A stretch of DNA of 64,000 nucleotides. Origin: GM7GCV1 sp965221105. GTDB lineage: Bacteria > Pseudomonadota > Gammaproteobacteria > Pseudomonadales > GM7GCV1. The notes under the pieces are model-generated. The model searched no databases. It was not told the DNA's origin and saw nothing but the letters and a program-made list of their open reading frames with translations. Positions within the stretch are counted from its first letter, which is position 1. The number at the start of each line of letters is the position of its first letter. Both the position numbers and the translations under genes were made by a program. Location of the stretch: contig OZ244871.1 in the NCBI GenBank assembly GCA_965221105.1, positions 496,001 through 560,000 on the forward strand. The letters run 5' to 3'. Shown in pieces: positions 1 to 6,495 of the stretch.

Positions 1-74
1 GATGGTTTCAGACCTGCAAAGCGGTCTGCATCGTCCAGACCCTCAAGGGGTACCTGGGTGTTCATGATGTTCAT
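1..74 (-). CDS. 5' end of an unrecognised element gene, cut by the window edge
   Basis: An ATG at 74 (a second, in frame, at 65) opens a reading frame that stays open for 24 codons to the window edge and begins MNIMNTQVPLEG. A GGAGATCC ribosome binding site lies 3 nt upstream. The leader in front resembles the leader of the DUF3577 gene at 841-1389, so this is probably another gene of the same integrative element. Too little protein is visible to name a family. Confidence 0.45.
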   Translation of the reverse strand, partial: MNIMNTQVPLEGLDDADRFAGLKP

Positions 75-260
75 GATGGATCTCCATAGATAAAGCCGGA
101 GACACAGACCCCCAGGGGGATCGGTCTCCCCGGCGGGTGTGGATTGAAACGCGGGCTCTGAGGCGTGTCGCGCAATAAGGCACCAGGCCGAAGCCTCGCT
201 GGTTCTCGGGTACCGTGACCAGCTTCAAGGGTTCACCTCAGACTGGAGGTGACACAGTAG
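75..260 (-). promoter_or_regulatory. Structured leader A, related to leader B at 1390-1580
   Basis: Read on the minus strand this is the 5' leader of the partial gene at 1-74. It holds a 7-bp stem, 233-239 with 246-252, around a 6-nt loop, and a G/C stem, 116-120 with 127-131. Both recur in the leader of the DUF3577 gene, and two base pairs of the 7-bp stem differ between the copies by compensatory changes. That pattern suggests a selected RNA (or protein-binding) structure. No known riboswitch class was recognised. Confidence 0.5.
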
Positions 261-775
261 TACTCACTGCTCCCGTGCGCTCTGCACACAGGGGCGGTCT
301 GGGCATCAACTACTTGAGCGTCTGAACTCTCCTGTTCGCCGATATCCCACATCTGGATGCACCACAACCGCTCCAGATCAAAGGGCGGTGCCATAGAGCC
401 GGCACCCGGGCTTGAGCGTTGGACTATGGGTCACAGACCCTGTACAGAGACCTCCGCAGAGGCCTCGGTACAGGGCCCGGAACCGGGCACACGGAAACCC
501 GAAGGTTCCCGTCGAGCCTTGGAAGAAGGGTGGTTCTCAGACCACCAGATTGAAAAGGGTCAGCTCACAACCAGCGAGGTATATGTGAGTAGTGCGACCT
601 CAAGCAGACTCACGGCATGGCAACCGTGTGGACAGTACCTCATCTGCATGACTGTCCTGAGCCTCAGAGAGGCATAGGGTGTCGGCCTACCGGGCTGACA
701 TCGGGAGAACAGTACAGCGCAGACGGCTGTGGTACCAACCCTCTGCGCTGCACTCCTGCACCGAAAACGGGATCA
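261..775. other. Gene-free stretch dense in hairpins
   Basis: I see no convincing protein gene. Stems are unusually frequent: an 8-bp outer stem at 438-445/468-475 encloses a 4-bp stem at 451-454/459-462; a 6-bp stem sits at 475-480/483-488; a bulged stem spans about 493-509; and a 7-bp stem lies at 630-636/651-657. This could be a structured untranslated RNA or the leader of an element gene, but no known RNA family was recognised. Confidence 0.4.
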
Positions 776-795
776 AAGGCACCCGAAGGTGCCTT
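776..795 (-). terminator. Hairpin with UUCG tetraloop downstream of the DUF3577 gene
   Basis: An 8-bp perfect stem (AAGGCACC / GGTGCCTT) closes a 4-nt loop. On the minus strand the loop reads TTCG closed by C-G, the hyperstable tetraloop. It lies about 45 nt after the DUF3577 stop codon. The T tail is short on either strand, so termination may be weak or bidirectional. Confidence 0.5.
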
Positions 796-840
796 CTTTC
801 CCTGGACTGTTCGTGCGAACAGAACATTCAACCCCGCCGC

Positions 841-1389
841 TCAGGCCGCCTGAACCCAGGCAGTCTGTGCGCGGTCCCAACGATAACCCTGCTCCTTCAA
901 CTCGGCTTTGCGAGTCTCGAAGTCAGGGTCGTCCCTGGACAGCCGAACAACGCTCGGCTGCGGATCGGACTCGTCCTCAGCATCAAGCCAGACTGCACGT
1001 CCTTCTGAGGTGATGAGGACATCCTCGTCGATCTTCAGGTAGCTGATTTTCAGCAGGCTGGCCTTCAGCGCAGCACCAGGCTGACCCTGCTTGGGGCCCT
1101 TCTGGTAGAGAAATGGCTTCACGCGAAGTGAACCCAGATCAACCGCGGCAATGACCCTGTGCTTCTCAGAGCAGATCTGGGATCTGAACTGAGTCACCAG
1201 GTCAATGGCCTCCGGCCCCCGTACGATGCAGTCAACATAGACATAGCGAACTGCGTCCTGATGACCCTCCAGCAGAGACAGTCTGCAGGCGAGGTAGGAC
1301 GCTGCACCTTCGGGTTCAATGACGCGAGCGTCATTGATGTAGCCGATACCTTTGGTAATGACGTTGAAATGTGAATTGTCAGTGTTCAT
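841..1389 (-). CDS. DUF3577 / STY4534-family integrative-element protein
   Basis: A 182-aa protein matching the DUF3577 family, typical of SPI-7/PFGI-type integrative and conjugative elements, where it is annotated as a replication-associated protein. The family pattern is seen as the N-terminal HVITKGIGY-like strand (FNVITKGIGYINDARVI), the central YVDCIVRG strand and the KASLLKISYLKID segment. The start is ATG at 1389 with GGAG 7 nt upstream; the longer reading frame back to 1419 lacks such a site. A C-terminal tail (EQGYRWDRAQTAWV) is added relative to short members. It indicates that an integrative element, or its remnant, covers this end of the window. Its exact biochemical role is not established. 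Confidence 0.8.
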   Translation of the reverse strand: MNTDNSHFNVITKGIGYINDARVIEPEGAASYLACRLSLLEGHQDAVRYVYVDCIVRGPEAIDLVTQFRSQICSEKHRVIAAVDLGSLRVKPFLYQKGPKQGQPGAALKASLLKISYLKIDEDVLITSEGRAVWLDAEDESDPQPSVVRLSRDDPDFETRKAELKEQGYRWDRAQTAWVQAA

Positions 1390-1580
1390 GGTGTATCTCC
1401 ATAGAAAAGCCGGAGACACAGAACCCCGAGGGGATGCGTATCCCCAGCGGGTTTTAGACAGATTGTGAACAAGACACCAGGCCAGGGGCCACGCTGAGTT
1501 TCGGGTGTCGCGCTACATGGCTCGCGCCATGGCTTTGTCAGCTTTAAGGGTCCAACTCAGGCTGGAGTTGGCACAGTACA
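1390..1580 (-). promoter_or_regulatory. Structured leader B of the DUF3577 gene
   Basis: This leader aligns along most of its length with leader A. It contains the hairpin 1552-1558/1565-1571 (7 bp, 6-nt loop) and the stem GGGGAT/ATCCCC at 1430-1435/1440-1445. Compared with leader A, pair 1 is C-G instead of T-A and pair 4 is A-T instead of C-G, both preserving pairing. The block AGCCGGAGACACAGA near the ribosome binding site is identical in both. An autoregulatory or element-specific RNA structure is the inference. Confidence 0.5.
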
Positions 1581-1726
1581 GCGCTGACAGTATCCACCCG
1601 CGCTCAGGGGGGTGTCAAGCACTGCACAATTGTGTCCGATGCAGCGCGTTTTTTGCGGACGCCCCCCTGGGGCCCGGCTGTCAGGCGGGAGGGCGGTCCG
1701 TTCTGGAGTGCGGTTGTCCGGCCCAT

Positions 1727-1867
1727 TTATGGAGGAAGGCCGATCAGGATACCGGGGAACGCGAAGCCTGCGCCCAGCACCGAGAGCGTCAACAGGATCT
1801 GCGCACTGCCAAAGCCGACAGTCCACCGCTGGTTGTTCTGCGCGTTTTTTGATATGTCGGCCCGCAC
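1727..1867 (-). CDS. Small membrane protein or fragment, 46 aa
   Basis: Reading from GTG at 1867 gives 46 residues with a polar N-terminal part (VRADISKNAQNNQRW) followed by one hydrophobic segment of about 25 residues. The same frame continues upstream without a stop through NERALDR to the stop codon of the neighbouring gene at 1913, so this may be the C-terminal half of another coiled-coil/membrane protein whose start was lost. No ribosome binding site was seen at the GTG. The resemblance in layout to the genes at 1913 and 2719 suggests a further member of the local small-protein group. Confidence 0.4.
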   Translation of the reverse strand: MRADISKNAQNNQRWTVGFGSAQILLTLSVLGAGFAFPGILIGLPP

Positions 1868-1912
1868 CCGGTCGAGTGCACGCTCATTACAACAGGCTGC
1901 GCGTGCGGGTGA

Positions 1913-2095
1913 TCAGGCGAATTTCAAGATGGCCACGGCCAGCGCGATCATGCCGAGGATGGCGAGCAACAAGCGGATTTCACGCTTCGCGGATTCTTCG
2001 GCGAGACGGGCAATGTCGGTCTTGTAATCGGCCTGCATGGTCTTCATGCGCTCCTCCAGTCGGGCGATCCGCTCCGAGAGTTCATGCTCAGTCAT
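1913..2095 (-). CDS. Coiled-coil plus transmembrane mini-protein, copy A (60 aa)
   Basis: Residues 1-38 are charged and heptad-like (MTEHELSERIARLEERMKTM), followed by a C-terminal hydrophobic segment ending LAVAILKFA. The layout, coil then one membrane span, resembles XhlA-like small membrane proteins, but no family is assigned. It is nearly identical in its first 35 residues to copy B (2719-2925) and related to copy C (39261-39512). No Shine-Dalgarno is present; an extended -10 element ends 6 nt before the ATG, so the mRNA is probably leaderless. Confidence 0.7.
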   Translation of the reverse strand: MTEHELSERIARLEERMKTMQADYKTDIARLAEESAKREIRLLLAILGMIALAVAILKFA

Positions 2096-2101
2096 CGGTC
2101 C

Positions 2102-2112
2102 AGCATAGCACA
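2102..2112 (-). promoter_or_regulatory. Extended -10 element, leaderless promoter of copy A
   Basis: TGTGCTATGCT on the minus strand ends 6 nt before the ATG at 2095. That is the usual distance from a -10 hexamer to the transcription start, so the first base of the mRNA should be about the A of ATG. The same element occurs before copies B and C and before the gene at 3264. Confidence 0.5.
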
Positions 2113-2133
2113 GACAGAGGACGCTGCACGCGC

Positions 2134-2265
2134 TTATGTGTTTTTGGTGGTACTGTCCAGCTTGGCACGCCGATCTGCGCGGTCCTGACGCCAGACAAGC
2201 CAATTGAGCGCCAGCATGCCAGTGGCCAGAATACCGGCGGTGAGCAGTAGGGTGGAATTATAGCT
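2134..2265 (-). pseudogene. Start-less copy of the 43-aa membrane mini-protein
   Basis: The frame is colinear with the intact gene at 2964-3095 (shared LLLTAGIL, NWL.WRQDRADRRAKLDS and the KNT end), but the position of the start codon reads AGC instead of ATG and the second codon is TAT instead of GAT. The upstream partner gene that overlaps the start in the intact copy is also missing. It can only be expressed from an unusual or internal start, so it is probably dead. Confidence 0.65.
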
Positions 2266-2288
2266 TTGGCTGCCACATATATAATTCC

Positions 2289-2486
2289 CTATGGAATCAA
2301 CCGGAAAACTGCAACAACAGCACCAAAAGCACCAGCGGCTGCAATTCCCAACGTCACAGCTGTCAACAGAAACCAGGTTTTTAGATGAGCAATATCCGTT
2401 TTTGTTGCTACATTTTCATGAATTGAATGTATGCGCTCATCTATTCGCACGACAGTAATTTCAAGTTTTTTAATCTTGATTCCCAA
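2289..2486 (-). CDS. Small coiled-coil plus transmembrane protein with damaged start (about 65 aa)
   Basis: The frame begins after a stop with TTG and reads KIKKLEITVVRIDERIHSI, a coil-like segment, then ATKTDIAHLKTW and a C-terminal membrane span. A full-strength GGAGGTGA ribosome binding site lies directly upstream, but 9 nt after GGAGG the codon in frame is ATC rather than ATG. Either TTG is used with poor spacing or an original ATG has mutated. No family was recognised; the layout matches the XhlA-like neighbours. Confidence 0.5.
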   Translation of the reverse strand: MGIKIKKLEITVVRIDERIHSIHENVATKTDIAHLKTWFLLTAVTLGIAAAGAFGAVVAVFRLIP

Positions 2487-2508
2487 TCACCTCCCCCTGG
2501 AGGACTTC

Positions 2509-2718
2509 CGGATCGCCATGGACTGCGTTCACAAATATGGAACCACCAAAAGCTTAAAACAATTTGTTTTGGTTCCTGCCGTCCGCGACCTCACCGAGCG
2601 TGCCGATTTTGAGGTCGAACAGCGCGACCTGAAACGCGGCCGCAGGATCACCGGCTTCGAGTTCATCCTTCGGGAGCGCTCCCAGGGCGATGTGTTCCCC
2701 CACGACCTTGAGGTGTGA
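2509..2718 (+). pseudogene. C-terminal remnant of a Rep_3 plasmid replication initiator
   Basis: The translated end (LKQFVLVPAVRDLTERADF, then LKRGRRITGFEFILRERSQG) matches the second winged-helix domain of Rep_3/RepB initiators, with the characteristic K-x-GR-x-x-x-x-x-F-x-F pattern. The first domain and a start codon are absent, and the upstream bases belong to a minus-strand gene. It indicates a former plasmid replicon that was cut and joined to the mini-protein cassette; its last codons overlap the conserved sequence that follows copies B and C. Confidence 0.65.
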
Positions 2719-2925
2719 TCAGGTGAGAAAGCCCAATGCCGTGAACCCGACCGCGAGCATGGCTCCAATCGCAAGCAGCAAGCGGGTTTCGCGCTTGGCT
2801 GCCTCAGCATCACGCTTCGCGGATTCTTCGGCGAGACGGGCAATATCGGTCTTGTACTCGGCCTGCATGGTCTTCATGCGTTCCTCCAGTCGGGCGATCC
2901 GCTCCGAGAGTTCATGCTCAGTCAT
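2719..2925 (-). CDS. Coiled-coil plus transmembrane mini-protein, copy B (68 aa)
   Basis: The first 35 residues are nearly identical to copy A (Q-A-E instead of Q-A-D in the coil). A short charged repeat (AKRDAEAAKRE) then leads to a membrane span ending GFTALGFLT, which matches copy C rather than copy A. Start ATG at 2925 has no Shine-Dalgarno but a TGTGCTATGCT element ends 6 nt before it. It lies downstream of the 58-aa and 43-aa membrane genes on the same strand. The function is unknown; a membrane-anchored coiled coil is what can be seen. Confidence 0.7.
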   Translation of the reverse strand: MTEHELSERIARLEERMKTMQAEYKTDIARLAEESAKRDAEAAKRETRLLLAIGAMLAVGFTALGFLT

Positions 2926-2931
2926 CGGGCC

Positions 2932-2942
2932 AGCATAGCACA
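2932..2942 (-). promoter_or_regulatory. Extended -10 element, leaderless promoter of copy B
   Basis: TGTGCTATGCT lies 6 nt before the ATG at 2925, as in copy A. No good -35 hexamer is visible, as expected for an extended -10 promoter. Confidence 0.5.
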
Positions 2943-2963
2943 GACAGAGCACGCTGCACGCGC

Positions 2964-3095
2964 TTATGTGTTTTTGGTAGTGCTGTCCAGCTTGGCACGT
3001 CGGTCTGCGCGGTCCTGACGCCAGCCAAGCCAGTTGAGTACCAGCATACCGATGAACAGAATGCCGGCGGTGAGCAGTAGGGCGGAATTATCCAT
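2964..3095 (-). CDS. 43-aa single-span membrane protein
   Basis: MDNSALLL opens a hydrophobic segment of about 20 residues, followed by a basic cytoplasmic tail (WRQDRADRRAKLDS). The start overlaps the end of the 58-aa gene by 8 nt (ATGGATAA), so translation is likely coupled. A decayed duplicate lies at 2134-2265. Too short for family assignment; size, topology and coupling recall phage holin-type modules, which is only an analogy. Confidence 0.65.
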   Translation of the reverse strand: MDNSALLLTAGILFIGMLVLNWLGWRQDRADRRAKLDSTTKNT

Positions 3096-3264
3096 TCTCA
3101 CTCTCCAGAGAGGCGATGAGCAACAGCGCCAGCCCCGTCAATCCCAAGCTGGCACCGATCCACGAATCAACTTGATCCAGAACCGCGCCGAGTAGCCCCG
3201 TGGTACCCAGGATAATCCCGACCCGCCGACTGTCTTCTCGAATGCTGTTCAGGTTCAACCGCAT
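3088..3264 (-). CDS. 58-aa two-span membrane protein
   Basis: After a short polar start (MRLNLNSIREDSRRVG) there are two hydrophobic stretches separated by DQVDSW, giving a likely hairpin topology. It is first in a two-gene unit whose second gene overlaps its stop codon. The ATG at 3264 lacks a Shine-Dalgarno and has a TGTGCTACACT element ending 6 nt upstream, the same arrangement as the coiled-coil genes. An in-frame extension upstream to 3552 exists but has no better start. Function unknown; holin-like by size and topology only. Confidence 0.6.
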   Translation of the reverse strand: MRLNLNSIREDSRRVGIILGTTGLLGAVLDQVDSWIGASLGLTGLALLLIASLESENG

Positions 3265-3270
3265 ACTCTC

Positions 3271-3281
3271 AGTGTAGCACA
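3271..3281 (-). promoter_or_regulatory. Extended -10 element before the 58-aa gene
   Basis: TGTGCTACACT ends 6 nt before the ATG at 3264. The TGTGCTA core and the last T are shared with the three coiled-coil genes although the genes themselves are not homologous, which points to a common promoter class. Confidence 0.45.
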
Positions 3282-3600
3282 GCCAGAACATCTGTTTCGA
3301 TACACGTGCACCTGCGTGCTTGTGACCAGCCGCGTCTTGATTCATTACCAATTGAGCTCTATGTTCTGCTGGATATATGGAAGAGGGGCGACTCCCATGT
3401 GCTGAGCCACTGTTCATCAGGACCGGGAGCAGGGTATACAGCGCCCCGATCACATAGTCAAAGACCAAAGACACTGAGGCGCCTGTCGTGGTCATTAAAG
3501 GCGTTAAACCCGATCTGCCTGCCGCCAGTGGCTCCGGCCCAGAGCGCGCCATCGAGCCAGTGCACTGTTTCTGGCTGGCTGCGGCGGTGCAGGGCTGCTG
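3282..3600. other. Stretch with no assignable gene
   Basis: An open frame on the minus strand runs through here into the 58-aa gene and contains one hydrophobic stretch (around MTTTGASVSLVFDYVIG), but it lacks a ribosome binding site and recognisable similarity. I treat it as non-coding or a remnant. Confidence 0.3.
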
Positions 3601-3933
3601 ATGCTATTGCATGAATACCGTGAATCAATTAAAGTAGGCACCATTATTGTTTCTTTCGGTGACACAGCGACTTCTGACCTGTTTCACGGCAGGGCAAGCC
3701 GCAAGGCCCACACGCTGCCCAACCAGATCCATGAAAAGGCGCTGTACAAACTCGACATCATCAACGCTGCACAAACCCTTGGTGACCTCAGGTCACCTCC
3801 AGGTAACACACTGAAGCTCCTAAAAGGCACCCAGAAAGGTCTCCACAGCATCCGAATCAACGATCAATGGCGCGTCATCTTTCGCTGGGAGGCCAATGCG
3901 GCTCATGACGTCCAAATTGTGGACTATCACTAA
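3601..3933 (+). CDS. higB: HigB/RelE-type toxin of a type II toxin-antitoxin pair
   Basis: The family core is complete: VSFGDTATSDLFHG at the start, then the KLDIINAA helix, DLRSPPGN, LKLLKGTQKG and the terminal RINDQWRVIFRW and VQIVDYH strands typical of HigB mRNA interferases that cut ribosome-bound mRNA. The first ATG at 3601 adds about 14 residues before the usual family start (M-I-V-S-F); at that position the codon is ATT, so either the protein is extended or an atypical start is used. The antitoxin gene follows 15 nt downstream, a toxin-first order usual for HigBA. Confidence 0.85.
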   Translation: MLLHEYRESIKVGTIIVSFGDTATSDLFHGRASRKAHTLPNQIHEKALYKLDIINAAQTLGDLRSPPGNTLKLLKGTQKGLHSIRINDQWRVIFRWEANAAHDVQIVDYH

Positions 3934-3948
3934 ACAACACGGTGACCT

Positions 3949-4239
3949 ATGATTCCTTCAGAGAGAACTGCTGCACACCCTGGTGTCATTCTGCTCAAAG
4001 AGTTTCTTGAGCCCCTTGAAATAACCCAAAAGGGCCTGGCCAACCACCTGGGCATCCCCGTCCAGCGCATCAATGAGATTGTGCGCGGCAAGCGGGGCAT
4101 TACTCCTGGTACAGCCTGGCTGCTTTCGGAGGCATTACACACCTCTCCAGAGTTTTGGCTGAACCTTCAGTCGATACACGATCTGTCTGCCCACAGGCCG
4201 GAGCATCATATCCAACCACTTGCTGCACTGGGCGCATGA
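3949..4239 (+). CDS. higA: HigA-family antitoxin with XRE helix-turn-helix
   Basis: Ninety-six residues with the conserved HPGVILLKEFLEPLEITQKG start and the helix-turn-helix IPVQRINEIVRGKRGITPGT, then LSEALHTSPEFWLNLQ, all diagnostic of HigA antitoxins. It neutralises the HigB toxin encoded 15 nt upstream and is expected to repress the shared promoter. Size is normal for the family and no damage is seen. The pair sits among remnants of mobile elements, a usual place for such modules. Confidence 0.9.
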   Translation: MIPSERTAAHPGVILLKEFLEPLEITQKGLANHLGIPVQRINEIVRGKRGITPGTAWLLSEALHTSPEFWLNLQSIHDLSAHRPEHHIQPLAALGA

Positions 4240-4296
4240 CACAGTGGTGACACTGGCAGAGCTGCACCCGCTGTGGGCGGTGCTGGGGCTGTGTGC

Positions 4297-4486
4297 TGCT
4301 TGTTCTGGAGTGCCTTGTCACGCGCTTTCTTGACTGAGACCTCCGGGTACGGCCCAAGTCCGCGCACGATTCGTCTGCGTTCGCTTTGGTGTTCGACACT
4401 GATGTACTGCACTCAGGATTTCCTGTGGTTTGGCTTCACTTGGAGAATGCGGCTGAAGCCAAGCGCGTCGGAATGGCGTTCGGCAT
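4297..4486 (-). pseudogene. N-terminal remnant of a tyrosine integrase (DUF4102 type)
   Basis: The stretch RRRIVRGLGPYPEVSVKKAR, followed by DKALQNK, matches the arm-binding N-terminal domain of phage and island integrases (GLGxYPxVSLxxAR). The candidate start at 4486 (MPNAIPTRLASAAFSK) runs into a TGA in a different frame, and the catalytic domain is missing. It is a frameshifted fragment that probably marks the edge of the former island next to leuB. Confidence 0.6.
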
Positions 4487-4560
4487 AAGCGGACTTCCCG
4501 GAATGCTTGAGCCTGACTACTGAGATGTGTGTGAATGGTTGTGCCTTCGGCAGGCCATGC

Positions 4561-4593
4561 CCCAAGAGATGTCACAATAGATTGGCTCTTGGG
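4561..4593. repeat. 8-bp inverted repeat
   Basis: CCCAAGAG at 4561-4568 pairs with CTCTTGGG at 4586-4593 across 17 nt. It lies between the integrase remnant and leuB. It may be a recombination site or a weak terminator; no T tract follows. Confidence 0.35.
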
Positions 4594-4706
4594 TTCGTTA
4601 TCAAAATCAATCGCGCGACAAAAAAGCGATATTTTATAAGGCTTTATGTCGTTTTCAGTGTAGCTTGGCGAAGTCTCATATCGAGTATTGGCGGAGTATG
4701 GGTACC

Positions 4707-5789
4707 CTAACCGGACAGAGCTGCCACGACAGCCTCACCCATTTCTTCGGTGCTCACTCGAGTCATGCTCCGGGTGTGTATATCCGGTGTTCTCAATCCC
4801 TGATCCAGAACCCGGGCTACAGCGTTTTCGATGCGGTTCGCGGAAGACCCGGCATCAAGCGAATAACGCAGCATCATGGCTGCGGACAGTATCGCGGCCA
4901 GTGGATTGGCCAGCCCCTGTCCAGCAATATCGGGTGCCGAACCATGTACGGGCTCATAAAAACCTTTGCCAGCCGCATCCAGCGAGGCAGACGGCAGCAT
5001 TCCTATGGAACCCGTCAACATGGCTGCAACGTCAGAAAGGATATCGCCAAACAGGTTTCCGGTCACAATCACATCAAACTGCTTGGGGTTCACCACCAGT
5101 TGCATAGCGGCGTTGTCCACATACAGATGGCTCAGCTCAACATCGGGAAATTCACTCGACACCTCGTCCATGACCTCGCGCCAAAGTACTGTTACTTCGA
5201 GCACATTGGCCTTGTCTACCGAGCAGACACGCCCATGCCTTCGCCGCGCTGCCTCAAAAGCAACCCGGCCAATGCGACGAATCTCAGATTCGGAATAGAC
5301 ATCTGTGTTGATTCCCTGGCGCTCACCGGTGCTCAATGTGCGTATTCCACGCGGTTCTCCAAAATAGATGCCCCCCGTCAACTCGCGGACGATCAAGATA
5401 TCCAGACCTGCAACCAGTTCTGGCTTGAGGGAGGAGGCATCGGCCAGTTGGGGGAAGGTAATGGCTGGACGCAGATTCGCGAACAGATCCAAGTCCGCAC
5501 GAATATCCAGCAATCCCGCCTCCGGACGAAGATGGCGTTCGGTCGTGCCGTCCCATTTGGGCCCGCCAACTGCGCCAAACAAAATGGCATCAGCTGCATG
5601 CGCTTTTTCACGGGTGTGCGCCGGATAGGGATGACCCAGTGCATCGTAGGCACAGCCGCCCAGCATAGCGTGATCATAATCGAGACCCAGCCGGTCTGCC
5701 TGGTCTACGGCCTCCAGGACCTTGCGTGCCTCAGTCATGATTTCGGTGCCGATCCCGTCGCCTTCCATAATCAGTACTTTCCTGCTCAT
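4707..5789 (-). CDS. leuB: 3-isopropylmalate dehydrogenase
   Basis: LeuB oxidises and decarboxylates 3-isopropylmalate with NAD in the third step of leucine synthesis. The protein of 360 aa is full length. It shows the N-terminal EGDGIGTEI loop, the substrate-binding RELTGGIYFG segment, VTGNLFGDILSD with the metal-binding aspartates, and GSAPDIAGQGLANP near the C-terminus. The start MSRKVLIM at 5789 fits the family; the open frame extends 35 residues further but into leuD sequence. It is last in a leuC-leuD-leuB unit, with 34 nt to leuD. Confidence 0.97.
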   Translation of the reverse strand: MSRKVLIMEGDGIGTEIMTEARKVLEAVDQADRLGLDYDHAMLGGCAYDALGHPYPAHTREKAHAADAILFGAVGGPKWDGTTERHLRPEAGLLDIRADLDLFANLRPAITFPQLADASSLKPELVAGLDILIVRELTGGIYFGEPRGIRTLSTGERQGINTDVYSESEIRRIGRVAFEAARRRHGRVCSVDKANVLEVTVLWREVMDEVSSEFPDVELSHLYVDNAAMQLVVNPKQFDVIVTGNLFGDILSDVAAMLTGSIGMLPSASLDAAGKGFYEPVHGSAPDIAGQGLANPLAAILSAAMMLRYSLDAGSSANRIENAVARVLDQGLRTPDIHTRSMTRVSTEEMGEAVVAALSG

Positions 5790-5823
5790 GCGAAGACCTC
5801 GCGAAGGGGCCTGTCCCAGCGCC

Positions 5824-6483
5824 TCATATCGAATCCCGCCCAATGACTCCAAAAACCCAGGGTTCCGATGTGGCCCGATCTTGTTCGTAGGCACGAATCT
5901 TATCTGCGCTTTGCAGCGTCAGACCGATCTCGTCCAGACCACTCTGAAGGCAGTGTTTGCGGAATGCATCTATTTTAAAACTGAAAGACTCCCCGGATGG
6001 CGTGGTGACTACCTGCCGGGGCAAATCAATATTGAGGGCGTAGCCTTCCTGCACATAGGTCTCTGCGAAAAGCTGCGCAACGATTTCACCGCTGAGCACG
6101 ATGGGCAGCAACCCGTTTTTAAAACAGTTGTTATAGAAGATATCAGCGTAGCTTGGTGCCACAATGGCCTTGAACCCATAGTCTTCCAACGCCCAGGGCG
6201 CGTGCTCGCGGCTGGAACCGCACCCAAAATTGTCGCGTGCAAGCAAAATCGAACAGCCCTGGTAGCGTTCCTGGTTGAGGGCAAATTCCGGGTTGGGCTG
6301 GCGCTCTTCCTCTGGCTTGCCCAGCCACCCCTCGTCAAGGAAGCGGATGGTATCAAAGGCATACCGACCAAATCCGCTCCGTTTGATACTTTTCAGGTAC
6401 TGCTTGGGAATGATGATATCGGTATCAACATTGGCACGATCCACCGGCCCTACCATGCCTCTGTGTACAGAAAATGCTTTCAT
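5824..6483 (-). CDS. leuD: 3-isopropylmalate dehydratase small subunit
   Basis: LeuD forms the isomerase with LeuC and supplies the swivel domain that shapes substrate specificity. The 219-aa protein has the diagnostic DTDIIIPKQYL near the N-terminus, DNFGCGSSREHAPWAL in the middle and FYNNCFKNGLLP after it. Length is normal. It starts 12 nt after leuC and ends 34 nt before leuB, consistent with one transcript. Confidence 0.97.
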   Translation of the reverse strand: MKAFSVHRGMVGPVDRANVDTDIIIPKQYLKSIKRSGFGRYAFDTIRFLDEGWLGKPEEERQPNPEFALNQERYQGCSILLARDNFGCGSSREHAPWALEDYGFKAIVAPSYADIFYNNCFKNGLLPIVLSGEIVAQLFAETYVQEGYALNIDLPRQVVTTPSGESFSFKIDAFRKHCLQSGLDEIGLTLQSADKIRAYEQDRATSEPWVFGVIGRDSI

Positions 6484-6495
6484 GGTTCCGCCCTC

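Noticed and set aside
4665..5846. Long plus-strand open frame opposite leuB
   Set aside because: It mirrors a strongly conserved leuB gene, has no ribosome binding site and no recognisable motif; antisense frames are common in GC-rich genes.
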